A stretch of 64,000 nt of DNA from Streptomyces sp. SID13031 (GTDB lineage Bacteria; Actinomycetota; Actinomycetes; Propionibacteriales; Kribbellaceae), in the NCBI RefSeq assembly GCF_010548305.1, contig NZ_JAAGLV010000001.1, positions 620,001 through 684,000 on the forward strand, in the 5' to 3' direction. Position 1 is the first letter of the stretch. Each line of letters begins with the position of its first letter. Of this stretch, positions 19,185 through 28,514 are shown one piece after another. Under the pieces are notes generated by a model. That model saw only the letters and a program-made list of their open reading frames with translations, ran no database searches and was not told the DNA's origin. A program made the translations under genes and the position numbers.

Positions 19185-20781
19185 TCTCACCGACAACCGG
19201 ATCAAGCACGTCGTCATCCTCGGCGGCGGTACCGCAGGCTGGATGACGGCCGCCTACCTGGGCAAGGCCTTGCAGGGCACCACCAAGATCACCGTGCTGG
19301 AGGCGCCCGCGGTGCCCCGGATCGGGGTCGGCGAGGCGACCATCCCGAACCTGCAGTCGGCCTTCTTCGACTTCCTCGGCATCCCCGAGGACGAGTGGAT
19401 GCGGGAGTGCAACGCGAGTTTCAAGGAGTCGATCAAGTTCGTCAACTGGCGCACGCCGGGCGCCGGGCAGGCCACGCCGCGGCTGCGGCCCGATGGTCGC
19501 GAGGACTACTTCTACCACGCGTTCGGAGTGCTGCCGAACCACGATCAGGTGCCGCTGTCGCACTACTGGTTCAACGACCACCACCAGGGCCGCACCGATC
19601 AGGACTTCGCTTTTGCCTGCTTCCCGGTGACCCCGGCGATGGACGCGCACAAGTCTCCGCGCCGGCTCGACGGGACCCGGGTGGCCAGCTACGCCTGGCA
19701 CTTCGACGCGAACCTGGTGGCGGCCTTCCTGTGCAGGTTCGCCGTCCAGAAGCAGGGCGTGAACCACATCAGCGACCAGATGACGGAGGCGGTCCAGGAC
19801 GAGCGCGGCTTCGTCACCGCGCTGAAGACCAAGGGCGGCCGGACGATCGAGGGCGACCTGTTCGTCGACTGCTCGGGCTTCCGTGGGTTGCTGATCAACC
19901 AGGCGATGGCCGAGCCGTTCATCGACATGAGCGACCACCTGCTCAACGACTCCGCGGTCGCGGCCCAGGTCCCGCACGACGACGAGGCCGACGGGATCGA
20001 GCCGTTCACCTCGTCGATCGCGATGTCATCCGGCTGGACCTGGAAGATCCCGATGCTCGGCCGGTTCGGCAGCGGCTACGTGTACTCCTCGAAGTACGCC
20101 GGTGAGGACGAGGCGATCGCCGAGTTCAGCGCGCTGTGGGGGCTGGACCCGAAGAACACCGACTTCAACAAGATCCGGTTCCGGGTCGGCCGCAACGAGC
20201 GGGCCTGGGTGAAGAACGTGGTCAGCGTCGGGCTGGCGTCCTGCTTCGTCGAGCCGCTGGAGTCGACCGGGATCTACTTCATCACCGGCGCGCTCTTCCA
20301 GCTGGCCAAGAACTTCCCGAACCTCGGCTTCGACCCGGTCCTGATCGAGCAGTTCAACGCCGAGATCGAGACGATGTTCGACGACACCCGGGACTTCATC
20401 CAGGCGCACTTCTACTACTCGCCGCGCACCGACACCCCGTTCTGGCGGGCGAACAAGGAGCTGTATCTGGCGGAGGGGTTCCAGGAGAAGGTGCAGATGT
20501 ACAAGTCCGGGATGGTCGTGAACATGCCGATCATCGAGGAGACCGGCTACTACAAGAACTTCGAGGCCGAGTTCCGCAACTTCTGGACCAACAACAACTA
20601 CTACTGCGTACTGGCCGGGCTCGGCGTCCTTCCGGACCAGCCGCTGCCGTCGCTGGCCTATCGGCCCGAATCGGTGGCAGGTGCGGAGTCGGTGTTCGCC
20701 GACCTGCGCCGGCAGCAGGAGGAGCTGCTCTCGTCGCTGCCGTCGACCTACGAATACCTGAAGCAGTTCCACGGAAAGTGA
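19171..20781 (+). CDS. flavin-dependent (tryptophan-type) halogenase
   Basis: 536 residues, the usual length. The FAD motif is [17 protein letters not shown] at 14-30. The halogenase fingerprint W-x-W-x-I-P appears as GWTWKIP at 288-294. The Lys of [13 protein letters not shown] (Lys85) corresponds to the catalytic lysine that forms the chloramine/HOCl relay in PrnA and RebH, and [11 protein letters not shown] near 360 carries the active-site Glu. It should chlorinate or brominate an electron-rich ring, either a free indole or a ring on the neighbouring carrier protein; which one cannot be read from sequence. GGAGG at 19157-19161. Reduced flavin is presumably supplied by the reductase at 24669. 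Confidence 0.93.
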   Translation: MDTSDLTDNRIKHVVILGGGTAGWMTAAYLGKALQGTTKITVLEAPAVPRIGVGEATIPNLQSAFFDFLGIPEDEWMRECNASFKESIKFVNWRTPGAGQATPRLRPDGREDYFYHAFGVLPNHDQVPLSHYWFNDHHQGRTDQDFAFACFPVTPAMDAHKSPRRLDGTRVASYAWHFDANLVAAFLCRFAVQKQGVNHISDQMTEAVQDERGFVTALKTKGGRTIEGDLFVDCSGFRGLLINQAMAEPFIDMSDHLLNDSAVAAQVPHDDEADGIEPFTSSIAMSSGWTWKIPMLGRFGSGYVYSSKYAGEDEAIAEFSALWGLDPKNTDFNKIRFRVGRNERAWVKNVVSVGLASCFVEPLESTGIYFITGALFQLAKNFPNLGFDPVLIEQFNAEIETMFDDTRDFIQAHFYYSPRTDTPFWRANKELYLAEGFQEKVQMYKSGMVVNMPIIEETGYYKNFEAEFRNFWTNNNYYCVLAGLGVLPDQPLPSLAYRPESVAGAESVFADLRRQQEELLSSLPSTYEYLKQFHGK

Positions 20782-20810
20782 CTCGGGCCGGGGACAGGAA
20801 GGCGGAGCCA

Positions 20811-22220
20811 ATGCGGATCGGGATCGTAGGGGCCGGGGCGACCGGGACCAGTGTGCTCGACACGCTGGCCCGGCTGTTGCCGGACGGAGCGGCGGTGACC
20901 GTCTTCGAGGGTGACCGCTACTTCGGTCCGGGGCGCGCTTATCGCCCGGGCAGTGGAGCTGCGTTGGTGAACCTGACCGCACCGAAGATGTCGCTGCGGC
21001 CCGACCAGCCGGGACACTTCCAGGACTGGCTCCCCGCGGACCACCCCGAGTTCGTGTCCCGCGAGCTGTACGGCCGCTATCTCACCGAACTCTTCACCGA
21101 CGCAGCTGATCGGCTCGGCGCCACCCTCATCGGCGAGTATGTGGTGGCGATCGCGCGAGTCGATGGGTCGTACGTGGTCCGAACCGGCCAGGCGGCGTTC
21201 ACCTTCGACGCGGTCTTCCTCTGTGTCGGTGCGGCCACGCCATCGGACGTCTACGAGCTGGCCGGTACGCCGGGCTTCGTGGCCGACCCGTACCCGCTCG
21301 ACACGATGCCGAGCCTCTCGCCGGAAGCCTCGGTGACAGTGCTCGGTACCGGGTTGTCGGCAGTGGATGCAGTACTGGAGCTGATCCAGCGTGGGCATCG
21401 CGGCCGGCTGCGGATGGTCTCGCGCAGCGGATACCTCCCCGGTGTCCGGGACACCCGCACGAAGCCTGTCCTTCGCAGCACCGGCGCGGAGGTGACCAAA
21501 GAACTGTCCCTGCTCGACCTCTACCGGATGGTCAGCGGCGAGTTCCGGGCACAGAAGATCCCGATGACCGAACTCTGGCAGGAGTTCCAGTCAGGCGAGG
21601 ACCCAGCTGCCAGATTGCGACGGCAGTACGGCCAGGTGCTTGCAGGCGCACCGGCGCTGCCGGTGTTCCTGGCGGTGGCCGGACACCTGCTGGAGCACCA
21701 GGCCTGGCGGCTTTTCGGCGACGAGACCCGAGCGGTCTTCCTGCGAGACTGGCATGGTCTGGTCGCCACGCTCTGCGCACCGATGCCCGCCAGGACGGCG
21801 AGACGACTGGTCGGCCTGCTCGACGACGGCCTGCTGCGGGTGTCGGCCGGCCTGACCGGGATTCATGCGCACCACAACGGCTACACGGTCAGCACCGGCC
21901 AAGGTGACTTCGAGACGTCGTACGTCGTCAACACCATCCGTCCCAACCCCGTACCGCTGCCCGGCCGCGCCGCCGAGCTGATCGGCAGCTTGCTGGCCGG
22001 TGAGCTCGCTGACACCCATCCACTCGGCGGGCTGCGACTCGACGCCGAAACTGCCACGGCGCTGGACGGCACTGGGATGCCCAGTCCCGGCCTGTACGTG
22101 CTCGGCGAGCTCGCCATCGGTGAGCTGTACGTCGAGACGACAGTTCTGACCGCGATCACCCACCGCGTCGGGCAGGCGGTCCACCACCTGCTCGGCCGCT
22201 CTTCGAAGGGGGCAGCATGA
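20811..22220 (+). CDS. FAD/NAD(P)-binding oxidoreductase (NAD_binding_9 type)
   Basis: 469 residues. It starts with a dinucleotide fold, MRIGIVGAGATGTSVLDTL, continues with GPGRAYRPGSGAALVNLTAP near 42 and has a second nucleotide-binding segment VTVLGTGLSAVDAVLEL near 175. The 'FGPGxAY...N..A' pattern is characteristic of the FAD-NAD(P)-binding family (PF13454), whose members are poorly characterised and recur in natural-product clusters. It probably oxidises or reduces an intermediate of this pathway. GGAAGGCGGAG precedes ATG 20811. The stop overlaps the next start (ATGA). Confidence 0.75.
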   Translation: MRIGIVGAGATGTSVLDTLARLLPDGAAVTVFEGDRYFGPGRAYRPGSGAALVNLTAPKMSLRPDQPGHFQDWLPADHPEFVSRELYGRYLTELFTDAADRLGATLIGEYVVAIARVDGSYVVRTGQAAFTFDAVFLCVGAATPSDVYELAGTPGFVADPYPLDTMPSLSPEASVTVLGTGLSAVDAVLELIQRGHRGRLRMVSRSGYLPGVRDTRTKPVLRSTGAEVTKELSLLDLYRMVSGEFRAQKIPMTELWQEFQSGEDPAARLRRQYGQVLAGAPALPVFLAVAGHLLEHQAWRLFGDETRAVFLRDWHGLVATLCAPMPARTARRLVGLLDDGLLRVSAGLTGIHAHHNGYTVSTGQGDFETSYVVNTIRPNPVPLPGRAAELIGSLLAGELADTHPLGGLRLDAETATALDGTGMPSPGLYVLGELAIGELYVETTVLTAITHRVGQAVHHLLGRSSKGAA

Positions 22221-23911
22221 CCAGCCTGATTCCCGCGCTGATCGAGGACCGGATCCGCCGGACCCCGGACCGGTTGTGCCTCAGCGGTCCCGACGGCGAC
22301 CTGACCTATCAGCAGGTCGGCGACCTGACCGCCGTCCTGGCCGAGGACCTCGTAGCCCAAGGTGTCGAGCCCGGTGAGATCGTCGCGGTCGACGCGCCCC
22401 GGTCGACCTTGGGCGTATGCCTGGCGCTGGCCGTCTGGCGGGCCGGCGCGGCGTTCCTGCTGTTCGATCCGATGCAGCCGGAGTTGCGCCGCCAGGAACT
22501 GCTGACCGACGCCGGCGTCCGGTTCCGGATGGGTGCTGTCGGCAACGAGGCGACGGTCGACGTGGTGAGCGAACAGGACCCGACTGTGGTCGACGACCTG
22601 GCCTACGTCGTCTACACGTCCGGCTCGACCGGTACGCCGAAGGGCGTGCTGTGCCGGCACAGGTCGCTGCCGCCGATCGTCGAGATGGCGATCGAGGGGT
22701 TCGGGATCGCCGACACCGACCGGGTGGCGATGCTGGCGCCGTACCACGTCGAGGGTGTCGTCTTCGAGTTGATGGCGGCGCTCGCGATCGGTGGCAGCCT
22801 GCACATCCCCGGACCGGACGAGCGGCAGGGTGCTGTCGAGCTGACGAAGTTCCTGCGCGAGCACGAGGTCAGCGTTCTGGTCGGTACGCCGACCCGGCTC
22901 GGGGATCTCGATCCGCTGCGGCTGCCGGCGCTGCGCGTGGTGATCAGTGCGGGGGAGGACCTCGCGCCTGAGCTGGCGCGCCGGTGGGCTGATGGGCGGC
23001 GGCTGATCAACAGCTATGGCGTGACTGAGGCGACGATCGCGAGCACCTTTGTGGTCATCTCGCCGGATGTCGAGCGGGTGCCGATCGGGCGGCCGATCGC
23101 GCACAACACTGTGCTGCTGCTGGATGCGGAGCGGCGGCCGGTCGCGGCGGGCTCGGCTGGCGAGTTGTATCTCGGTGGTGCCGGGGTTGCGGCTGCTTAT
23201 CTGAACCAGCCTGAGCTCACCGCCGAACGGTTTGTCGAGGTGGACGGTGCCCGGATGTACCGGACCGGCGACTTTGCGGAGGCTGACGAGAACGGACTGC
23301 TGTACTTCGCCGGGCGGCGCGATGCGCAGGTGCAGCTGGGCGGGTTCCGGGTCGAGCCGGGGGAGGTGCGGGCGATGTTGCATGGTCATCCAGGGGTGCA
23401 TGACTGCGCTGTTGTCGCGCGGGATCAGCGGTTGGTCGCGTACGTCGTGTCGGTGGGTGAGGCTGTGGCGCCGGCGGAGTTGCGGGAGTGGCTTGTTGAG
23501 CGGTTGCCCGCTTACCTGGTGCCCTCTCGGTACGTCGTACTCGACGAACTACCGCGGACCGCGTGGGGGAAGGTGGATCTTCAGGCGTTGCCGGACATTG
23601 CGTCGGTCAAGCAGGGCGATCAGCTCACCTTGGGCAGCGCGGCGGGTCAGGATGCGGCAGGCGGGCAGGGGCGGCCGGTGCAGGTTGCGATGGCTGTTGC
23701 TGTGGGCAACCTGTTGGAGCTGGGAGAGATCGGGGTTGATCAGTACGACGAGGACCTGTTCCTGCTCGGGCTGACGTCGATCCTGGTCGCCAAGCTGATC
23801 CGCCGGATCGAGGCGGAGCTCGGCGTCCAGCTGAGCCCGGTCGACGTGTTCGAGCACCCGACGATCGGCGAGCTGGCCGAGGTCGTCGAGCTGCTCAGGT
23901 TCGCGGCATGA
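22217..23911 (+). CDS. NRPS-like adenylation domain fused to a carrier protein (A-PCP)
   Basis: 564 residues. Adenylation motifs are A3 VVYTSGSTGTPKG at 131-143, A5 NSYGVTEATIAS near 265, A7 YRTGD at 348, A8 GRRDAQVQLGGFRVEPGEV near 366 and the A10 lysine at 452 (AWGKVD). The carrier domain follows at about 490-560 with the phosphopantetheine site Ser521 in LLGLTSI. No condensation or C-terminal thioesterase domain is present, so it loads one acid and holds it for tailoring enzymes, as NovH-type A-PCP proteins do for tyrosine. By hand alignment the A4 segment gives Glu179 where alpha-amino-acid domains have Asp235, so an unusual substrate is possible. Confidence 0.9.
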   Translation: MTSLIPALIEDRIRRTPDRLCLSGPDGDLTYQQVGDLTAVLAEDLVAQGVEPGEIVAVDAPRSTLGVCLALAVWRAGAAFLLFDPMQPELRRQELLTDAGVRFRMGAVGNEATVDVVSEQDPTVVDDLAYVVYTSGSTGTPKGVLCRHRSLPPIVEMAIEGFGIADTDRVAMLAPYHVEGVVFELMAALAIGGSLHIPGPDERQGAVELTKFLREHEVSVLVGTPTRLGDLDPLRLPALRVVISAGEDLAPELARRWADGRRLINSYGVTEATIASTFVVISPDVERVPIGRPIAHNTVLLLDAERRPVAAGSAGELYLGGAGVAAAYLNQPELTAERFVEVDGARMYRTGDFAEADENGLLYFAGRRDAQVQLGGFRVEPGEVRAMLHGHPGVHDCAVVARDQRLVAYVVSVGEAVAPAELREWLVERLPAYLVPSRYVVLDELPRTAWGKVDLQALPDIASVKQGDQLTLGSAAGQDAAGGQGRPVQVAMAVAVGNLLELGEIGVDQYDEDLFLLGLTSILVAKLIRRIEAELGVQLSPVDVFEHPTIGELAEVVELLRFAA

Positions 23912-24669
23912 CCGCCGTCCGGAGTCTGTGGTTCCCGCGGCTCGCGCGAAGTGAGGCGACCCGGGTCCGGCTCGTGTGCTTCGGCGGTGCTGGTACCGGG
24001 TCGACCGAGTTCGCGACCTGGCAGGCCGGATTGCCTTCTACTGTTGAGGTTTGGGCCGCTCAGTTGCCCGGGCGCGAACGGCGGATCCGGGAGGCCCCGG
24101 CGGCGAGCATGGCCGAGTTGGCCGATCCGCTGGCCGCTGAGCTGCGGCTGGAGGACGACGGCACCCCCTGGGCGTTCTTCGGGCACAGTTTCGGCGCGCT
24201 GATCGCCTACGAGGTCGCGCGGCGGCTCGCCGGTCAGGTAGCACTGGCCGGGGTGGTCGCCGCCTCCAGCGTCGTACCGCACCTGCAAGCCACTCGATTG
24301 CCCGTCACGTCCGATGACGACGAGACCTTGCTCGCCTGGGCCGCCGCTGCCAACGGCACCGAGGCGGGCCTGCTTTCGGATGCCCGGTTCGCTCGCTGGC
24401 TGGCGGAAGACCTCCGGGTGACCCTGCGAATCCGGCGCGAGTATCCGTCCACGGCGCCAGAGCCGCTGCCCTGTCCGGTGCTGGCGATCGGCGGCGCGGG
24501 CGACGCCGACGCCACCGCGACGGACCTCGCGCAGTGGCAGCAGTACACCGCCGTCGGCCTCGACCAGCTCGAGCTCGGCCAAGGCCATTTCTTCCTGCGT
24601 GACGACCGCACCTCCTTGCTGACAGCCCTTTCCAGCCACCTCGCCAACTGGACACTAGGGAGTACCTGA
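23908..24669 (+). CDS. type II thioesterase
   Basis: 253 residues of the alpha/beta-hydrolase fold. The nucleophile elbow is FGHSFGA with Ser94, the acid is in GGAGDAD near 194 and the histidine is in GQGHFFL near 228. The LVCFGGAGTG and QLPGRERR segments are typical of RifR/GrsT-type editing thioesterases. It would free misloaded carriers, or release the tailored product from the A-PCP, since no other releasing domain is encoded here. It overlaps both neighbours by 1-4 bases. Confidence 0.88.
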   Translation: MTAVRSLWFPRLARSEATRVRLVCFGGAGTGSTEFATWQAGLPSTVEVWAAQLPGRERRIREAPAASMAELADPLAAELRLEDDGTPWAFFGHSFGALIAYEVARRLAGQVALAGVVAASSVVPHLQATRLPVTSDDDETLLAWAAAANGTEAGLLSDARFARWLAEDLRVTLRIRREYPSTAPEPLPCPVLAIGGAGDADATATDLAQWQQYTAVGLDQLELGQGHFFLRDDRTSLLTALSSHLANWTLGST

Positions 24670-25205
24670 TGTCTCTCGAACTCACCACCTATGCAGACCA
24701 AGGAGTCACCGCGGCTGTCTCGCCAACGGACTTCCGGATGATGATGGCGAACTTCCCCACCGGGGTATCGATCGTGACAGCGATCGGCAACGGCGGGGCG
24801 CCGATCGGGATGACGTGCTCGTCGGTGTGCAGTGTCTCCGTCTCGCCGCCGACCCTGATCGTCTGCCTGCGCAGGGAGAGCCCGACGCTGGCCGCAGTAC
24901 TGGCCCGCGGTTCGTTCGCGGTGAACCTGCTGCACGAGGGCTCCCGGTCCAAGGCGGAGCTGTTCGCCTCGGGGCAGTCCGATCGCTTCGACCAGGTCCG
25001 CTGGCGGCACGAACCGGGGTACGGGGGACCGCATCTCGTCGAGGACGCGCACGTGGTCGGTCATTGCCGGGTCGGGCAGACCGCGTTCGTCGGCGATCAT
25101 GCCGTCGTGTTCGGCGAGGTCCGGCAGGTCGGCAGCCATCCGGAGGAACGCCGGCCGCTGCTCTACGGCCTGCGCGACTACGCGGCCTGGCCGGTGCCGG
25201 AATGA
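24669..25205 (+). CDS. flavin reductase (HpaC/RebF-like)
   Basis: 178 residues of the flavin-reductase split-barrel family. FPTGVSIVTAIG near 29, GMTCSSVCSVSVSPPTLIVCL near 47, FAVNLLHEGS near 83 and the Asp-His-x-x-x-x-G-E-V segment (GDHAVVFGEV near 142) are the usual marks. It reduces FAD or FMN with NAD(P)H and should feed FADH2 to the halogenase encoded in the same operon. The start overlaps the thioesterase stop by one base (TGATG). Confidence 0.9.
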   Translation: MSLELTTYADQGVTAAVSPTDFRMMMANFPTGVSIVTAIGNGGAPIGMTCSSVCSVSVSPPTLIVCLRRESPTLAAVLARGSFAVNLLHEGSRSKAELFASGQSDRFDQVRWRHEPGYGGPHLVEDAHVVGHCRVGQTAFVGDHAVVFGEVRQVGSHPEERRPLLYGLRDYAAWPVPE

Positions 25206-26548
25206 CGACCACGCGCCCGCAGGTGCCGACCGCCCCCCGGCGCCTGCCGGGTGCTTTGCCCTTGATCGGGCACGGCCTGGCGATGCGGCGCGAAGCGTTG
25301 GACTTCATCGCCGGAGCCCGCGAGCACGGCGAGGTGGTCGAGCTGCGGTTGGGCCCCAAGCCCGCCTATCTCGTCACCTCGCCGGCTGGCGTTCGGGACT
25401 TGCTGGTCAACCACAGCCAGGTGACGGCCAACGGTGTCCTGTTCGAGAAGCTCAAGATCCTTGGCGGCGACGGGATCGGCAGCATCTACGGCCCGCCGCA
25501 CCGCCGACGGCGAAGACTGCTCACCCCGCTGTTCAGCCAGCAGCAGGCGGCCGGGTACGGCGAGGTCGCCGCCGCGGTGACCGCGGAGAAGGCTGACTCC
25601 TGGTCAGACGGCCAGCAGATCCGGCTGGACGAGCACCTGCACGAGATGGCGGCGGCCATCGTCGTCCGCAGCCTCTTTCCCGGCGGCGGAGTCGCCGCGG
25701 TCGCCCGCGCGGCCCAGGATCTGCCAGTCGTCTTCAAGGGCGTCGCCAAACGCGCCTACGCGCCGACTGAGCTGCTGTTCGCTCTGCCGACACCGGACAA
25801 CCAGCGCTTCGCCGCGGCCAATCGGCGATTGCACGGGTTGGTCGACGACATCATCGAGGAGTGCCGGCGCGACCCCAGCGAGACCGGCATGCTCGCGGCG
25901 CTGCTCGCCGCCCGGGACGAGGAGACCCAGGAGCCGCTGACCCACGCGCAGGTGCACGACGAGGTGATGACGATGTTCTTCGTCGGCACCGAAGCGTCGG
26001 CGGCGGCGTTCGGCTGGATCTTCCACCTGCTGGATCGCCACCCCGAGGTGGCTTCCCGGGTACACGCCGAGCTGGACGAGGTGGTCGGCAAACGACCGGT
26101 CGGGTACGCCGACGTCCAGCGGCTCGGCTACCTGCGGCAGGTGACGCACGAGGCGCTGCGGATGTACCCGCCGGGTTGGTTGTTCCCGCGGATTCCGCAA
26201 CAGGATCTGGTCATCGCCGGCTACCGGATCCCGGCCGGTACCAACGTGTTCTACAGTCCCTACGCGCTGCATCGTGATCCGGCCTCCTTCGCCGAGCCGG
26301 ACCGGTTCGACCCGGACCGCTGGTCGGCCGACCGGGCTGCGGCGATCCCGCGGGATGCCTATCTGCCGTTCGGCGAAGGGGCTCGGACGTGTATCGGCGG
26401 TGCCTTCGCCTTGTCGGAGGCGATGATCGTGGCCGCCGGGCTGCTGTCGCGCTGGCGGCTGATCGGCGTCGACGGCCACCGGGTCACTCCCGTCGCGGCG
26501 ACGACTCTGCATCCGGATCGGCTCGACATGGTCGTCCGGGCCCACTGA
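25202..26548 (+). CDS. cytochrome P450, second of the cluster
   Basis: 448 residues, longer than the first and of a different type: the N-terminal PRRLPGALPLIGHGL proline-rich segment and the E-x-x-R (HEALRMYPP, Glu317/Arg320), FDPDRW and FGEGARTCIGG (Cys397) motifs are those of CYP4/CYP102-like or terpene-associated bacterial P450s. The I-helix reads FFVGTEAS, with Ala-Ser in place of the usual Thr. No membrane anchor is seen. The start overlaps the reductase stop (ATGA). It is the last gene of the operon, followed at once by a strong hairpin. Confidence 0.9.
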   Translation: MTTTRPQVPTAPRRLPGALPLIGHGLAMRREALDFIAGAREHGEVVELRLGPKPAYLVTSPAGVRDLLVNHSQVTANGVLFEKLKILGGDGIGSIYGPPHRRRRRLLTPLFSQQQAAGYGEVAAAVTAEKADSWSDGQQIRLDEHLHEMAAAIVVRSLFPGGGVAAVARAAQDLPVVFKGVAKRAYAPTELLFALPTPDNQRFAAANRRLHGLVDDIIEECRRDPSETGMLAALLAARDEETQEPLTHAQVHDEVMTMFFVGTEASAAAFGWIFHLLDRHPEVASRVHAELDEVVGKRPVGYADVQRLGYLRQVTHEALRMYPPGWLFPRIPQQDLVIAGYRIPAGTNVFYSPYALHRDPASFAEPDRFDPDRWSADRAAAIPRDAYLPFGEGARTCIGGAFALSEAMIVAAGLLSRWRLIGVDGHRVTPVAATTLHPDRLDMVVRAH

Positions 26549-26603
26549 CGGTTGCTGCCAAGGCCGCCCGGCGATCAACTGCGGCAGGCCTTGGCAGCAA
26601 CCG
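26549..26603. terminator. bidirectional terminator between convergent genes
   Basis: CGGTTGCTGCCAAGGCC at 26549-26565 is an exact inverted copy of 26587-26603; the loop is 21 bases. It begins on the base after the P450 stop and ends 4 bases before the stop of the opposing methyltransferase gene. No T-run follows, as is common in high-GC actinomycetes. It marks the 3' boundary of the biosynthetic operon. Confidence 0.9.
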
Positions 26604-26607
26604 ATGA

Positions 26608-27402
26608 TCAGGGTTTGCGGCCGATCCCCGCGTAGTGGCCGGACCGATCGGGATCGTCGGCGCCGACGCCACCGGGCTCGGGTCGCCAGCGGGCGGTGAA
26701 GACCACGCCGGGGTCGACCAGTTCGAGCCCGCCGAACAGCGCGGTCACGGCGGTCGCGTCGCGGGGAAACATCGGGGCGGCGGTACCGGCGAAGAACTCG
26801 ACCGCGGCGGCCATCTCGGTCTCGAAATTGTCGGCCGTGAAATGAGTCAGGGCAAGGTGGCTGCCGGTACTCAGAGCGGTCAAATAGCGGTTGATCAATC
26901 CGGCCGGATCATTGCCGTCCGGGAGATATTGAACAACGCCCAGAAAGAGCAATCCGATGGGTTTCTCGAAATCCAGCACCGCGCGGGTGCCCGGATGGTC
27001 GAGAATGCTTTCCGGGGCCCGGAGATCGGCCTCGACGACGCCGATTCCGGTGGTTCCGTCGAGGAGCCGCAGGCTGTGCTCGACGGCAGTCGGGTCGTTG
27101 TCGACGTAGACCACCCGGCAGCCCGGATCGAGCGCGCGGGCGGTCTCGTGCACGCTCCCAGCGGTGGGAATGCCGGAGCCGATGTCGAGGAACTGGGTCA
27201 CCCCCGACGTCACCAGATACCGCACTGCCTTGACCAGGAACTCCCGGTTCAGCAACGCCATCCGGCGAAACGGGGCGACCGCGTTGAGGCGGTCGCCGAC
27301 CGCCCGGTCATCGGCGGAGTTCTGCGTTCCGCCGAGCATATAGTCGTAGATCCGGGCCGAGGTCGGCTTGCCGGTGTCGAGCCATTGCGTGGATTCACTC
27401 AC
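26608..27402 (-). CDS. SAM-dependent methyltransferase-like protein (DUF574)
   Basis: 264 residues of the actinobacterial DUF574/Methyltransf_19 family. It shows PTSARIYDYMLGG near 11, VAPFRRMALLNREFLVKAVR near 36, the SAM motif FLDIGSGIPT near 63 and VVYVDNDPTAVEHS near 88. Members occur in many copies in actinomycetes; substrates are mostly unknown, and some resemble O-methyltransferases. AGGAGG 5 bases before the GTG at 27402 sets the start. It faces the biosynthetic operon across a terminator, so membership of that pathway is unproved. Confidence 0.85.
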   Translation of the reverse strand: MSESTQWLDTGKPTSARIYDYMLGGTQNSADDRAVGDRLNAVAPFRRMALLNREFLVKAVRYLVTSGVTQFLDIGSGIPTAGSVHETARALDPGCRVVYVDNDPTAVEHSLRLLDGTTGIGVVEADLRAPESILDHPGTRAVLDFEKPIGLLFLGVVQYLPDGNDPAGLINRYLTALSTGSHLALTHFTADNFETEMAAAVEFFAGTAAPMFPRDATAVTALFGGLELVDPGVVFTARWRPEPGGVGADDPDRSGHYAGIGRKP

Positions 27403-27620
27403 TCGAACCTCCTGGACGGCAGAAGAATGCTGCTCGAAGAAATATAGCAGCGGAATCCGCCGATGAATATCCGTCCTATTAAGCTGCGGCCGATGGCCCG
27501 GGAATGACGGGTATCGGTCATGGAGACCAGGTGAGCGGCGGATGAATTCGCCGTCGAGCACGTGGCCGGGCGGCGACCGGCGGCTACTCTCTGCTCAGGG
27601 CCGTACCTGGGGGAGTGATG
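27403..27620. other. divergent intergenic region, methyltransferase / phn genes
   Basis: 218 bases with the start-side signals of both genes: AGGAGG for the methyltransferase near 27408 and GGGGGAG at 27609-27615 for the lipoprotein. A short GCTGC ... GCAGC dyad spans about 27429-27451 in an AT-richer patch (AAATATAG). No recognised operator. Confidence 0.35.
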
Positions 27621-28514
27621 ATGGTGTTCGGGCGAGCGCGCGCCTGCTGGGCGCTGCTGGTCGCGGCGGCGCTGGTCGCCGTCGCCGGCTGCGGTGGTGG
27701 TACCGGATCCGGCGATCCGGACAAGCTCGTGCTGGGGGTGATCCCGTACGAGAACTCCAGCTCGGTGGCCGACGACTGGAAGCCGTTCGCCGCAATGCTC
27801 GAACGGGAGAGCGGCCGGCCGGTCGAGCTGACCGTGCTGACCGACTACGCAGCCCTGATCGAGGGGCAACGCGCCGGGACGATCCAGCTGGCGATCTACG
27901 GCCCGCTGTCCTACGTGCTCGCACACGACAGCGGCGCCGGCATCGAACCGCTCGGCGTCGAGATCGTCAGCAAGGGCGCCAAACCGGAGTACCGCTCGTA
28001 CCTGGTGACCAAGGCCGACTCGCCGCTCCGCACGCTGGCGGACCTGCGCGGCAAGCGGATCTGCTTCGTCGACCCGAACTCGACCTCCGGCTACCTCTAC
28101 CCGGCCGCCGCCCTGCTCGCCAGCGGCATCGGTGCCGACGGGTACATCGCCCGGTACGCCGGCGGGCACGACGCCACCGTACTGGGCGTCCGCGACGGCG
28201 ACTGCGACGCCGGTGCCGTCCAGGACCGGCTGTTCGACCACGCGCTGCCCGCCGAGGGCCGGATCGAGCCGGGCGGGTTCAAGAAGATCTGGACCTCGGG
28301 CCCGATCGCGAACGGGCCGCTGGCGGTGTCGACCCGGCTGGATCCCGAGCTGCGCAAGACGCTGGCCCGGGCGGTCACCGAAAACGGCAACGCGGACGCG
28401 CTCGGCATACCGGAGCTGGCTGGGGTGTGGGGGTTCGCGCCGGTGTCCGACGCGTTCTACGACTCGGTCCGGGCGGTCTGCAAGGCGACGAAGGTCAAGC
28501 TCTGTGGCGGCTGA
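27621..28514 (+). CDS. phnD: phosphonate/phosphite-type ABC transporter substrate-binding lipoprotein
   Basis: 297 residues. A lipoprotein signal ends at VAVAGCGGG, Cys near residue 24. The mature protein has the PhnD/PtxB pattern: LVLGVIPYENSSS near 38, YGPLSYVLA near 93, DLRGKRICFVDPNSTSGYLYP near 136-156 and GAVQDRLFDHAL near 200. It would capture phosphonate, phosphite or a related anion outside the membrane. Several starts are possible (GTG 27615, ATG 27618, ATG 27621); the third has the best distance from GGGGGAG. It is the first gene of a three-gene overlapping transporter operon. Confidence 0.85.
   Translation: MVFGRARACWALLVAAALVAVAGCGGGTGSGDPDKLVLGVIPYENSSSVADDWKPFAAMLERESGRPVELTVLTDYAALIEGQRAGTIQLAIYGPLSYVLAHDSGAGIEPLGVEIVSKGAKPEYRSYLVTKADSPLRTLADLRGKRICFVDPNSTSGYLYPAAALLASGIGADGYIARYAGGHDATVLGVRDGDCDAGAVQDRLFDHALPAEGRIEPGGFKKIWTSGPIANGPLAVSTRLDPELRKTLARAVTENGNADALGIPELAGVWGFAPVSDAFYDSVRAVCKATKVKLCGG

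Noticed and set aside
26635-27447. 270-codon plus-strand frame opposite the DUF574 methyltransferase
   Set aside because: It is a complementary-strand shadow of the methyltransferase, with low-complexity Gly/Arg-rich composition and no ribosome site.
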